In this document: piece by piece, positions 1 through 8,436 of the stretch
Position numbering within the stretch: position 1 is the first letter of the stretch
How the letters are laid out: the number at the start of each line of letters is the position of its first letter
Source: Variovorax fucosicus
GTDB taxonomy: Bacteria > Pseudomonadota > Gammaproteobacteria > Burkholderiales > Burkholderiaceae_C
Length of the DNA stretch: 64,000 nt
NCBI RefSeq assembly: GCF_030316825.1
Contig: NZ_JASZYU010000003.1
Coordinates: 124,001-188,000, forward strand
Direction of reading: 5' to 3'
Notes under the pieces: model-generated
What the model saw: only the letters and a program-made list of their open reading frames with translations
Database searches by the model: none
What the model was told of the DNA's origin: nothing
Translations under genes and position numbers: made by a program

Positions 1-803
1 CGGTGACCAACTACCGCACCCACCGCAAGATCGTCGTCTGCGACGGGCGCATCGGCTTCACCGGCGGCGTCAACATCACCGACGAGGAAGACAAGCGCAC
101 CCGCCCTGACGCCTACCACGACGTGCATGTGCGCATCGAAGGCAGCGCGGTGCGCTGGCTGCAGACCACCTTTCTCGAAGACTGGACCTACGCCACCGGC
201 GAGAACCCGCGCGAGATGGATCCGACGCTGCCGAAGCTGCTCCCGCCCATGGAGGCGGGCGACATCCCGGTGCAGATCGTCACCAGCGGGCCCGACAGCC
301 CACTCGAGGCGATCCACCGCATGCATGTGTCGGCCATCAATTCGTCGACCGATCGCGCCTGGCTCACCACACCGTACTTCGTGCCCGGCGAGCCGGCCCT
401 GATGGCGCTGACCAGCGCGGCGTTGCGCGGTGTCGACGTGCGTTTGCTCGTGCCGCGCCGCAGCGACTCGCTCATCGTGAGCGCGGCGGCCAGGTCCTAC
501 TTCGACGAACTCATCGCCGCGGGCGTCAAGGTCTGGGAATACAAGGCGCGCATGCTGCATTCCAAGACGCTGGTGGTCGACGACAACTGCGCGATGATCG
601 GCACCGCCAACTTCGACAACCGCAGCTTTCGCCTCAATTACGAGGTGATGGCGGTGGTGTACGGCCCGGCACTTGCGAAGCCGCTGGCGTCCCAGTTCGA
701 AACCGACCTGCACAGTTCGGCCGCGGTGCGCGCGCACCGGCCGCAGCGCTTTCTGCAGCGGTTGGCCGACGCCACCGCACGCCTCTTTTCCCCCTTGCTT
801 TGA
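1..803 (+). CDS. cls: Cardiolipin synthase / phospholipase D family protein (5' end outside window)
   Basis: The visible 266 residues are the C-terminal part of a phospholipase D superfamily enzyme that joins phosphatidyl groups to make cardiolipin at the inner membrane. Two HKD motifs are seen: HRKIVVCD at about bases 21-44 and HSKTLVVDD at about 558-584. Each supplies the His, Lys and Asp of one half of the active site. The downstream segment with TANFDNRSFRLNYE is typical of bacterial cardiolipin synthases. The gene is cut by the left edge, so the N-terminal membrane segments cannot be seen and the true start is unknown. The stop lies one base before the exonuclease gene start, so the two genes are probably co-transcribed. 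Family assignment is firm; the ClsA/B/C subtype is not resolved. Confidence 0.88.
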   Translation, partial: VTNYRTHRKIVVCDGRIGFTGGVNITDEEDKRTRPDAYHDVHVRIEGSAVRWLQTTFLEDWTYATGENPREMDPTLPKLLPPMEAGDIPVQIVTSGPDSPLEAIHRMHVSAINSSTDRAWLTTPYFVPGEPALMALTSAALRGVDVRLLVPRRSDSLIVSAAARSYFDELIAAGVKVWEYKARMLHSKTLVVDDNCAMIGTANFDNRSFRLNYEVMAVVYGPALAKPLASQFETDLHSSAAVRAHRPQRFLQRLADATARLFSPLL

Positions 804-804
804 C

Positions 805-2244
805 ATGACCCACACCTTTCTCTGGCACGACTACGAAACCTTCGGGGCCAATGTGCGGCGCGATCGGCCGGCCCAGTTCGCCGGCATCCGGACGGATGCG
901 GAACTCAACGAGATCGGCGAGCCGCTGATGCTGTACTGCAAGCCCGCGCCCGACTTTCTGCCGAGCCCCGAGGCCTGCCTGATCACCGGCATCACGCCGC
1001 AGCTCTGCCTCGAGCGCGGCATCCCCGAGCACGAATTTGCGGCGCAGATCGAACAGGTTTTCTCTCAGCCCGGCACCATCGGAGTGGGCTACAACACCAT
1101 CCGCTTCGACGACGAAATCACGCGCTTCATGTTCTGGCGCAACCTGATCGATCCGTACGCGCGCGAATGGCAAAACGATTGCGGCCGCTGGGATCTGCTC
1201 GATGTGGTGCGCCTCACCTACGCGTTGCGGCCCGAAGGCATCGAATGGCCGAAGAAGGACGACGGCCGGCCCAGCTTCAAGCTCGAAGACCTGGCGCGCG
1301 CCAACGGCCTGCTGCACGAAGCCGCGCACGATGCGCTGTCGGACGTGCGCGCCACCATCGCGCTGGCGCGCCTGATCCGCACCCGGCAGCCGCGCCTGTT
1401 CGACTTCGCGCTGCGGCTGCACAAGAAAGACCAGGTCGCTGCCGAACTCGGCTTGCCGGCCACGCGGGTGACTGCCAAGCCCTTTCTGCACGTCTCGGGC
1501 ATGTTCCCGGTGGAGCGCGGCTGCCTGGCCGTGATGTGGCCGCTGGCCACCCACCCGACCAACAAGAACGAGCTGATCGCCTGGGATCTGGCGCACGACC
1601 CGAGCGAGCTTCCGCTGATCGATGTGGCAACGCTGCGCACCCGCCTTTTCACCAAGACCGCCGATCTGCCCGAAGGCATGGCGCGCCTGCCCGTCAAATC
1701 GATCCACCTCAACAAGTCGCCGATGGTGGTGGGTAACCTCAAGACACTGGTGCCCGCAATGCAGGAACGCTGGCAGATCGATCTGGAAACGGCGCTGCGC
1801 CATGCCGGCATTGCGGCGGGCCTGCCCGACATGAGCGCCATCTGGCCCGAGGTTTTCAAACGTCCGGCCGAAGGCAAGCCCGATGTCGATGAAGACCTGT
1901 ACGGCGGCTTTGTCGGCAATGCCGATCGGCGGCGGCTCAATCACCTGCGCGGCCTTTCGGGCGCCGAGCTTGCCCATGCGCGCAGCGGCTTCGACGACGG
2001 CCGGCTCGAAGAGCTGCTGTTCCGCTACCGCGCGCGCAACTTCGTCGACACGCTGAGCGCCGAAGAGGCCGCGCGCTGGGAAGCGCACCGTGCCGCGCGG
2101 CTGCTCGAAGGCGAGGGCGGGGTGGTCAACGTCGACCAGTTCTTCGCCGAGATCGACACGCTGGCCGAAACCGCCGACGAGCGGGCCGAGACCATCCTCG
2201 GCGCGCTCTACGAATACGCCGAGGCGATTGCGCCCGAAGGCTGA
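805..2244 (+). CDS. sbcB: Exodeoxyribonuclease I (3'-5' single-strand DNA exonuclease)
   Basis: Predicted 479-residue exonuclease I, which degrades single-stranded DNA from the 3' end in recombination and mismatch repair. The start at 805 gives the N-terminus MTHTFLWHDYETFG, whose Asp9 and Glu11 are the first metal-binding residues of the DEDDh exonuclease fold. The later segment AHDALSDVRATI carries the conserved His and Asp of the same site. Length is close to the E. coli enzyme (475 residues). The reading frame stays open further upstream, but those codons overlap the preceding gene and lack similarity, so 805 is preferred. Only one base separates it from the cardiolipin synthase stop. Confidence 0.95.
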   Translation: MTHTFLWHDYETFGANVRRDRPAQFAGIRTDAELNEIGEPLMLYCKPAPDFLPSPEACLITGITPQLCLERGIPEHEFAAQIEQVFSQPGTIGVGYNTIRFDDEITRFMFWRNLIDPYAREWQNDCGRWDLLDVVRLTYALRPEGIEWPKKDDGRPSFKLEDLARANGLLHEAAHDALSDVRATIALARLIRTRQPRLFDFALRLHKKDQVAAELGLPATRVTAKPFLHVSGMFPVERGCLAVMWPLATHPTNKNELIAWDLAHDPSELPLIDVATLRTRLFTKTADLPEGMARLPVKSIHLNKSPMVVGNLKTLVPAMQERWQIDLETALRHAGIAAGLPDMSAIWPEVFKRPAEGKPDVDEDLYGGFVGNADRRRLNHLRGLSGAELAHARSGFDDGRLEELLFRYRARNFVDTLSAEEAARWEAHRAARLLEGEGGVVNVDQFFAEIDTLAETADERAETILGALYEYAEAIAPEG

Positions 2245-2292
2245 GCAAGGCCCCCGCGTCATTGCCCTGATCACAACCCAGGAGAGACAGCC

Positions 2293-2598
2293 ATGATTCT
2301 TGTCACCGGCACCATCGTCGCCACCGCCGACGCGTTCGACGAGATCCTCGCGCTCAGCGTCGAGCATGTCCACCGTTCGCGCTCGGAACCCGGTTGCATC
2401 TCGCACGCAGTACACCGCGATGCCGAGCACCCGCTGCGGCTCGTGTTCATCGAGCAGTGGGCCGACGCCGCCGCGTTGAAAGCGCACTTCGGGGTGCCGG
2501 CGTCGCGCGGCTTTGCCAAGACCGCCGGCGCACTCGCCGCCGAACCGCCCACGATCCAGATCTACAACGCCGAAGCGGTGTCGCCCGCGGCCCTCTGA
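2293..2598 (+). CDS. Antibiotic biosynthesis monooxygenase (ABM) domain protein, YgiN-like
   Basis: A 101-residue single-domain protein of the dimeric alpha-beta barrel ABM family. It begins with a strand-helix pattern (ILVTGTIVATADAFDEILALSVEHV) of the kind seen in YgiN-type quinol monooxygenases, and has the common RSEPGCISHAVHRD segment. Such proteins oxidise quinols or similar small aromatics without a bound cofactor, but the substrate here cannot be read from sequence. A good ribosome binding site (AGGAGAG at 2280-2286) precedes the ATG. It lies 48 bases after sbcB and 34 bases before the sirtuin gene, on the same strand. Confidence 0.75.
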   Translation: MILVTGTIVATADAFDEILALSVEHVHRSRSEPGCISHAVHRDAEHPLRLVFIEQWADAAALKAHFGVPASRGFAKTAGALAAEPPTIQIYNAEAVSPAAL

Positions 2599-2632
2599 TG
2601 CCTTGAATTTGCAGGCGCCGTATGCTTGGCGC

Positions 2633-3484
2633 ATGGATGCCACTTCCACTGCGCTCGCCGATTTCGTCCAGCGCCACCCCAGGCTCTTTGTACTGACCGG
2701 TGCGGGCTGCAGCACTGATTCGGGCATCCCGGACTACCGCGACACCAACGGCGAGTGGAAACGTCCGTCGCCGGTCACCTACCAGGCCTTCACCGGCGAA
2801 GAAACCACGCGCCGCCGCTACTGGGCGCGCAGCCTGATCGGCTGGCCGACGATGGCCAATGCACGGCCCGGCGCAGCGCACCGCGCGCTGGCGCAACTGG
2901 AGGCAGCAGGTCGCATCGGCCTGCTGCTGACCCAGAATGTCGACGGGCTCCATGACGCTGCCGGCAGCCGGTCGACCGTCGACCTGCATGGCCGCATCGA
3001 CACCGTGCGCTGCATGGCCTGCGACACGCGCACGCCGCGCGCCGAGCTGCAGGTCGAGCTGCGCCGCCGCAATCCGCGCTGGGCCGAACTGGAAGCCCGC
3101 GCCGCACCGGACGGCGATGCCGACCTCGACGGCCGCGACTTCGCCAGTTTCGATGTGCCCGATTGCCCGCGTTGCGGCGGCATGCTCAAGCCCGATGTGG
3201 TGTTCTTCGGCGAGAGCGTGCCGAAGGAGCGTGTTGCTGCATCGTTTGCAGCGCTGGAGGCGGCGGACGCGGTGCTGGTTGTCGGCTCGTCGTTGATGGT
3301 GTATTCGGGCTATCGGTTCGTGCAGGCGGCGGCGCAGGCGGGCAAGCCGGTCGCTGCGGTGAATCTCGGGCGGACGCGGGCGGATGAACTGCTGGCGCTC
3401 AAGGTCGAACGGCCGGTGGGTGAGGCACTGGCGGAACTGGCGGGCCGCCGCTGGCCAGCGCCCTCGGAGCCGCACCGCATCTGA
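2633..3484 (+). CDS. NAD-dependent protein deacylase, Sir2 family (class II-like sirtuin)
   Basis: A 283-residue sirtuin that would use NAD+ to remove acyl groups from lysines. Motifs in order: TGAGCSTDSGIPDYR (NAD-binding, about residues 22-36), TQNVDGLH, DLHGRI with the catalytic His, two CxxC pairs (CMAC and CPRC) that bind structural zinc, then FGESVP and VGSSLMV. The GAGCS...IPDYR form resembles class II (SIRT4-like) bacterial sirtuins. The start at 2633 is the first ATG that gives a normal N-terminus; upstream codons overlap the previous gene. The protein target is unknown, and no acetyltransferase gene is adjacent. Confidence 0.9.
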   Translation: MDATSTALADFVQRHPRLFVLTGAGCSTDSGIPDYRDTNGEWKRPSPVTYQAFTGEETTRRRYWARSLIGWPTMANARPGAAHRALAQLEAAGRIGLLLTQNVDGLHDAAGSRSTVDLHGRIDTVRCMACDTRTPRAELQVELRRRNPRWAELEARAAPDGDADLDGRDFASFDVPDCPRCGGMLKPDVVFFGESVPKERVAASFAALEAADAVLVVGSSLMVYSGYRFVQAAAQAGKPVAAVNLGRTRADELLALKVERPVGEALAELAGRRWPAPSEPHRI

Positions 3485-3523
3485 GCACTGCGGCGTACGA
3501 TCCTTTCGCAGGAGACGTCCAGG

Positions 3524-4666
3524 ATGAACAGCGACGACATCGTGGTGATCGGCGCCGGCCCTGCAGGCCTGGCGGTTTCCGCCTGCCTGCGCGAACAGGG
3601 ACTGCCCCACGCGCTGCTGGAGCGCGAAGCAGAAGCGGCGCCGGTGTGGCGGCACCACTACGACCGGCTGCATCTGCACACCGCCAAGCGCTTCTCCGGG
3701 CTGCCGCTGGCGCCGTGGCCGGACGAAGCACCGCGCTATCCGTCGCGCGCGCAGGTGTTCGACTACCTCTCGCGCTATGCCTCGGAGCGCGCGGTTGCGC
3801 CGCGCTTCGGTGTCGACGTGCAGCAAGTGAAGCGCCGGGGCGAACGCTTCGCGGTCGACACCAGCAGCGGGCCGCTGACGCCGCGCTTCGTGGTGGTTGC
3901 GACGGGCTACAACGGCGTCGTCAACCGGCCCGCGCTTGCCGGCCTCGAAGGATTCACGGGCAGCGTGGTGCACGCCAGTGCCTACCGGAACCCGGCGCCC
4001 TACGTCGGCCTGCGCACGCTGGTGGTGGGCTGTGGCAACTCGGGCGCCGAGATCGCGCTCGACCTGGCGGAGCAGGGCGTCGACGTGGCGATGGTGGTGC
4101 GCGGGCCGGTGCATGTGGTGCCGCGTGATCTCTTCGGAATGCCGAGCCAGCAGGTGGGCGTGATGCTGGCACGCTTGCCGCTGGGGTTGCGCGATGCGAT
4201 CGCCGCCGCGGCAATGCGCTTCGCGGTTGGAGACCTCTCGCGATGGGGCATCGTGCGGCCCGACATCGGGCTCAACCGGATGATCGAGACCGTCGGGCGC
4301 GTGCCCATCCTCGACATCGGAACCGTTGCCGCAATCAAGGCCGGGCGCATCCGCGTGTTGCCCGCCGTCGAGCAGGTGCTGGAAGACGGCGTGCGCTTCG
4401 CCGGCGGCGCCACGCACCCGTTCGAGGCCATCATCCTGGCCACCGGCTACAGGCCGGGCCTGGAGCGCATCGTCGGGGGCTTCGACGCCATTGCCGATGC
4501 ACGCGGGCGACCCCACTGCTTCGGGCAGGAGACCGCCATCTCCGGTTTGTTCTTCGTGGGATTCCGGAATCCGCCCACCGGCGCGCTGCGCGAGATCGCG
4601 CTGGAGGCGCCACGTGTCGCCGCGGCGATCAGGTCGCGAATCCGCGAGGCCGAGTCTTCGGCATAA
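3524..4666 (+). CDS. FAD/NAD(P)-binding oxidoreductase, flavin-containing monooxygenase-like
   Basis: A 380-residue flavoprotein with two Rossmann folds. The FAD-binding motif GAGPAG is at residues 10-15, a second dinucleotide motif GCGNSG at about 168-173 (likely NADPH), and an ATGYRPG motif near residue 305. The arrangement resembles bacterial flavin-containing monooxygenases and plant YUCCA-type enzymes. The substrate is not predictable. An AGGAG ribosome binding site lies just upstream. It is followed by about 108 bases without a gene before the Bug receptor cassette, so it may be transcribed separately from that cassette. Confidence 0.85.
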   Translation: MNSDDIVVIGAGPAGLAVSACLREQGLPHALLEREAEAAPVWRHHYDRLHLHTAKRFSGLPLAPWPDEAPRYPSRAQVFDYLSRYASERAVAPRFGVDVQQVKRRGERFAVDTSSGPLTPRFVVVATGYNGVVNRPALAGLEGFTGSVVHASAYRNPAPYVGLRTLVVGCGNSGAEIALDLAEQGVDVAMVVRGPVHVVPRDLFGMPSQQVGVMLARLPLGLRDAIAAAAMRFAVGDLSRWGIVRPDIGLNRMIETVGRVPILDIGTVAAIKAGRIRVLPAVEQVLEDGVRFAGGATHPFEAIILATGYRPGLERIVGGFDAIADARGRPHCFGQETAISGLFFVGFRNPPTGALREIALEAPRVAAAIRSRIREAESSA

Positions 4667-4774
4667 GCACCGCTTATGAAAACGTAACCCGTCCTGCCGT
4701 TCCGCTTTGTGCAGCTCCTGCAGATACTTGGCGCCTCCGCCGCATGACGGCGGCAACAAATGCCAGGAGACACC

Positions 4775-5746
4775 ATGCAAAAGCTTTTCAGCCTCGGCCT
4801 TGCGGCAGCGATCGCGCTCGGTTTCAGCGGCCAGGCCGCCGCCCAGACGGCGCCCGCGTGGCCCACCAAGCCGATCCGGCTGGTCGTTCCTTTCTCGGCC
4901 GGCGGTGCCAACGACCTGATGGCACGTGCTGCCGCGGAAGGCGCTTCCAGGTCGCTGGGCCAGCCAATCGTGGTCGAGAACAAGCCGGGCGGCGGCACCA
5001 CGCTGGGCGCCGACCTGGTGTCCAAGTCGGCGCCCGATGGCTACACCTTCCTGATCAGTGCAGCGGGTGTGATCTCCAACAGCCTGATCAAGAAGTCCAT
5101 GCCGTACAAGGACTCCGACCTCACGCCGGTCGCCATGATCGGTTTGGCGCCTTCTGTGATCCTGGTGCCGGCGGACGCGCCCTACAAGGATCTCAAGGAG
5201 TTCATTGCTGCGTCCAGCAAAGGCGAAGGCTTCCACTGGGCCACCGCCGGTACCGGCAGCACGCCGCACTTCGTGTCAGGCGTGCTGCAGACGAAGTACA
5301 ACGCCAAGCTCGACATCGTTCCCTACAAGAGCGGCTCCGAATCGATCACCGCGGTGCTCGGCAAGCAGGTCGAGGCCACCTCCGAGGCCAGCATCGTGGC
5401 ATTGCCCTACCTGAAAAGCGGCAAGCTGAAGGCCCTGGCCGATACCTGGACGTCGCGCATCTCGGCCTATCCCGAACTCTCCACCGCGACGGAGCAGGGC
5501 TTCGGCGAACTGCGCATCGCGCACTGGGCCGGCGTGCATGCGCCGCACGGCACCCCACCCGCCATCATGGACAAGATGGCCGCGGCGATCGATGCGGCAA
5601 TGAAGATGCCCGCGATCGCCGATCGCCTCAAGGGCATGGGCATCGAGCCCATCGGCGGAACGCGCGCGTCCTTCAACAAGTTCGTGGATGAAGAGCGCGC
5701 GCGTCTCGGCGCCGTGGTCAAGGCCACCGGCATGAAGGACGAGTGA
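4775..5746 (+). CDS. Bug/TctC-family periplasmic substrate-binding protein
   Basis: A 323-residue Bug-type (TctC) extracytoplasmic receptor. An N-terminal signal peptide ends near residue 24 (FSGQAAAQT), followed by the standard WPTKPIRLVVPFSAGG start of the mature receptor and the VVENKPGGG and SAPDGYTF motifs. ATG 4775 follows an AGGAGA site at 4765-4770, which decides against an in-frame ATG five codons upstream. Bug receptors bind small carboxylates and are greatly expanded in Burkholderiales, often without their own TctA/TctB membrane proteins, as here. It is the first gene of a four-gene cassette and ends one base before the next gene. Confidence 0.9.
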   Translation: MQKLFSLGLAAAIALGFSGQAAAQTAPAWPTKPIRLVVPFSAGGANDLMARAAAEGASRSLGQPIVVENKPGGGTTLGADLVSKSAPDGYTFLISAAGVISNSLIKKSMPYKDSDLTPVAMIGLAPSVILVPADAPYKDLKEFIAASSKGEGFHWATAGTGSTPHFVSGVLQTKYNAKLDIVPYKSGSESITAVLGKQVEATSEASIVALPYLKSGKLKALADTWTSRISAYPELSTATEQGFGELRIAHWAGVHAPHGTPPAIMDKMAAAIDAAMKMPAIADRLKGMGIEPIGGTRASFNKFVDEERARLGAVVKATGMKDE

Positions 5747-5747
5747 G

Positions 5748-6617
5748 ATGACGACCGTCCACGCCGGCACGCTGCTGCGGCAAAAGGTCGAGGCCCGGCG
5801 TGGGCTGCTGATGCCGGGCGCAGCGAATGCGCTGGCGGCCCGCGTGATCGAGCAGCTCGGCTTCGAGGCGGTCTACCTGAGCGGCGCAGGCCTCACCAAC
5901 ACGTTCTACGGCCTGCCTGACCTGGGCTTCGTCAGCCTGGCGGACATCGCGCAGCACACTGCCGCGATCCGCGACGCGGTCGCGTTGCCGATCGTGGTCG
6001 ACGCCGACACCGGCTTCGGCAACGCACTGAACGTGCGGCACTGCGTACGCACGCTGGAGCGCGCCGGCGCCAACGCGATCCAGTTCGAGGATCAGGTAAT
6101 GCCGAAGAAGTGTGGCCACTTCGAAGGCAAGGCGGTGGTCACGCAACAGGAAATGGTCGGCAAGATCAAGGCCGCGGTCGACGCGCGCATCCATGCCGAC
6201 ATGCTGGTGATCGCCCGCACCGATGCGGCTGCCGTGGCAGGCATCGACGACGCGATCGCCCGCGCAGCCGCCTATGCCCAAGCCGGCGCGGACATCACCT
6301 TCGTGGAGGCACCGTCATCGCTCGAGGCATTGCATCGCATCCCGCGCGAGATTGCCTGCCCGCAGGTGGTCAACATCGTCATCGGCGGAAAGACGCCGAC
6401 GCTGCCCGCGGCCGACTTCGGCGCCATGGGCTTCGGCCTCGTGCTCTATGCCAACGCCGCGCTGCAGGGCGCGGTGCACGGAATGACGATGGCACTGACG
6501 AGCCTGCGCGACAACGGCCGCCTCGACGAGAGCAGCGGCCTGATCACGACCTTTGCGCAGCGCCAGGCGCTGGTGCGCAAGGACGAGTTCGATGCACTCG
6601 ATCGCCGCTACGGCTGA
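5748..6617 (+). CDS. Isocitrate lyase / PEP mutase superfamily protein
   Basis: A 289-residue enzyme of the phosphoenolpyruvate mutase/isocitrate lyase superfamily, which makes or breaks C-C or P-C bonds next to a carboxylate. DADTGFGN supplies the metal-binding Asp residues, and KKCGHF is the flexible loop with the catalytic Cys found in the lyase members. The N-terminal MPGAANALAARVIEQLGFEAVY matches the group annotated as 2-methylisocitrate lyase, oxaloacetate decarboxylase or carboxyphosphonoenolpyruvate mutase. The exact reaction cannot be fixed. Its position between two Bug receptors suggests it acts on an imported carboxylate. The next gene overlaps its end by 26 bases. Confidence 0.82.
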   Translation: MTTVHAGTLLRQKVEARRGLLMPGAANALAARVIEQLGFEAVYLSGAGLTNTFYGLPDLGFVSLADIAQHTAAIRDAVALPIVVDADTGFGNALNVRHCVRTLERAGANAIQFEDQVMPKKCGHFEGKAVVTQQEMVGKIKAAVDARIHADMLVIARTDAAAVAGIDDAIARAAAYAQAGADITFVEAPSSLEALHRIPREIACPQVVNIVIGGKTPTLPAADFGAMGFGLVLYANAALQGAVHGMTMALTSLRDNGRLDESSGLITTFAQRQALVRKDEFDALDRRYG

Positions 6618-7449
6618 GCCGGGGCTGGCCGTCAGCGGCATCGACACCCACGCGCATGTGTTCGTGCGCGGCCTTCCGCTGGCGGCGCAGCGGCGCCACG
6701 CGCCGGACTACGACGCCAGCCTCGACAGCTACCTGGCGCTGCTCGACACGCACGGCATCTCGCACGGCGTGCTGGTGCAGCCCAGCTTTCTCGGCACCGA
6801 CAACAGCTTCATGCTCGCCGCGCTGCGCGCATGCCCGACCCGCCTGCGCGGCGTCGCGGTGACCGCTCCGGACGCCGGGGAAGGCGAACTGCTTGCCCTG
6901 CGCGAGGCGGGCGTCTGCGGCGTTCGCCTCAACCTGCTCGGGCTCCCGATGCCCGATTTCGGGCAACCCGTCTGGCGCAGCTGGTTCGCCCGCGTGCGGG
7001 CGCTCGGCTGGCATGTGGAATTGCATGTCGAATCGCGGTATTTGCCATTCGCCGGCCAAGCCGTGCTCGATGCGGGCTGCAGGCTTGTGGTCGACCATTT
7101 CGGACGGCCCGGCGCTGTCCCCGATGTGGGCCGGGCATGGCTGCTCGACGCCGCTGGAGGCGGTCGAACCTGGGTCAAGTTGTCGGCGGCATACCGGAAC
7201 TGGCCCGGTGCTTCGTCATCGCAGGCGACCGACGCTGCCGGGCTGTTGCTGGAGCGTTTCGGCGCCCAGCGGCTGATGTGGGGTAGCGACTGGCCGCACA
7301 CGGAGCATCGCGATGCCGCGAGCTACGGCAACACAAAGGCGGCGCTCACCGAGTGGGTGCCGGATCCCTCGGCGCGCCATCGCATCCTGGTCGAGACGCC
7401 GGCAGATTTTTATGACTTCGAAACTGGAGACAAACACCATGATCAATGA
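6592..7449 (+). CDS. Amidohydrolase family 2 protein (2-pyrone-4,6-dicarboxylate lactonase-like)
   Basis: A 285-residue TIM-barrel metal hydrolase of the amidohydrolase 2 group. IDTHAHVF near the N-terminus carries the first metal-binding His pair, LVVDHFGRP is the middle motif, and GSDWPHTEH near residue 230 provides the late Asp. The GSDWPHT form is typical of LigI-like lactonases and related uncharacterised Burkholderiales enzymes. The start at 6592 overlaps the preceding gene by 26 bases and the stop overlaps the next gene by 11, so it is embedded in the cassette and probably translationally coupled. The substrate is unknown; hydrolysis of a lactone or a cyclic carboxylate is a reasonable guess. 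Confidence 0.8.
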   Translation: MHSIAATAEPGLAVSGIDTHAHVFVRGLPLAAQRRHAPDYDASLDSYLALLDTHGISHGVLVQPSFLGTDNSFMLAALRACPTRLRGVAVTAPDAGEGELLALREAGVCGVRLNLLGLPMPDFGQPVWRSWFARVRALGWHVELHVESRYLPFAGQAVLDAGCRLVVDHFGRPGAVPDVGRAWLLDAAGGGRTWVKLSAAYRNWPGASSSQATDAAGLLLERFGAQRLMWGSDWPHTEHRDAASYGNTKAALTEWVPDPSARHRILVETPADFYDFETGDKHHDQ

Positions 7450-8428
7450 TTCTTCAAGCCGCCGCCGATGGCTGACCCATGCCGCCGCCGTGTGCGCGCT
7501 GTTGTCGGCCCCGGTGCTGGTTCACGCACAGGCCTGGCCCGCCAAGCCGATCCGGTGGGTCGTGACCTACCCGCCGGGCGGAACGGTCGACGCAGTGGCC
7601 CGCGTGATCGCGCCGAAGCTCTCCCTGCGGCTCGGCCAGCCGGTGGTGATCGACAACCGGGCCGGCGCGGGCGGCGCGATCGGTGGCGATCTGGTGGCCA
7701 AGAGCGCCCCGGATGGCTACACCGTCATGCTGGACGCCTCCAACCACGCGCAGAACCCGGCACTTCGCACGAAGATGCCTTTCGACACGATGCGCGACCT
7801 GGCGCCTGTCTCGTTGCTGGTCAAGGTGCCCAATGTGCTGGTGGTGAATCCGGGTGCACCCATCGCCGGCGTCAAGGAACTGGTCGCCCTCGCGAAAGCC
7901 AAGCCCGGCGAGGTCAACTATGCGTCGTCGGGCAACGGCTCGGCGCAGCACCTGGCGGCCGAACTGTTCTCGTCGATGGCGGGCGTGCGCATGACGCACG
8001 TGGCCTACAAGGGCGGCGGGCCCGCGCTCACCGATGTGATGGCCGGACAGGTGCCGGTGTTTTTTGCCAGCGTGGCCTCGGGGCTTCCGTACATCCAGAG
8101 CGGCAAGCTCCGCGCGCTGGCCGTCACCGGCAAATCGCGCACCCCCGTGCTGCCCCAGTTGCCGACCGTCGCGGAATCCGGCTTGCCCGGCTACGAGGTC
8201 TACGAATGGAATGGCGTGTTCGTGCCGAGCGGCACGCCGGCACCGATCGTCGACCGGCTGTCCCGGGAACTGGCCGCGGTGCTCAAGGATCCGGACGTGC
8301 ACGCACGGCTCGAAGCCATCGGCGCCGAAGTGATCGGCTCTACGCCGGCCGAGCTGGACGCGTTCCGCAAGGCCGAAATGGCCAAGTGGAGCAAGGTCGC
8401 CAAGGAGAACCGGATCCAGCTCGACTGA
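7439..8428 (+). CDS. Bug/TctC-family periplasmic substrate-binding protein (second copy)
   Basis: A 329-residue Bug-type receptor with a signal peptide containing an SSRRRWL twin-arginine-like start and ending near VLVHAQ, then WPAKPIRWVVTYPPGG, VVIDNRAGAGG and KSAPDGYTV. The chosen ATG has GGAGA about 10 bases upstream and overlaps the amidohydrolase gene end. It is clearly paralogous to the receptor at 4775-5746, but diverged enough to suggest a different ligand. It closes the cassette, and the LysR gene converges on it with an 8-base gap. No membrane components of a tripartite transporter are present nearby. Confidence 0.9.
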   Translation: MINDSSSRRRWLTHAAAVCALLSAPVLVHAQAWPAKPIRWVVTYPPGGTVDAVARVIAPKLSLRLGQPVVIDNRAGAGGAIGGDLVAKSAPDGYTVMLDASNHAQNPALRTKMPFDTMRDLAPVSLLVKVPNVLVVNPGAPIAGVKELVALAKAKPGEVNYASSGNGSAQHLAAELFSSMAGVRMTHVAYKGGGPALTDVMAGQVPVFFASVASGLPYIQSGKLRALAVTGKSRTPVLPQLPTVAESGLPGYEVYEWNGVFVPSGTPAPIVDRLSRELAAVLKDPDVHARLEAIGAEVIGSTPAELDAFRKAEMAKWSKVAKENRIQLD

Positions 8429-8436
8429 ACGCGCCG

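Noticed and set aside
2447..5269. Long minus-strand frame (about 940 codons) opposite the sirtuin and oxidoreductase genes
   Set aside because: Shadow of real coding on the plus strand; Arg/His-rich with no domain.
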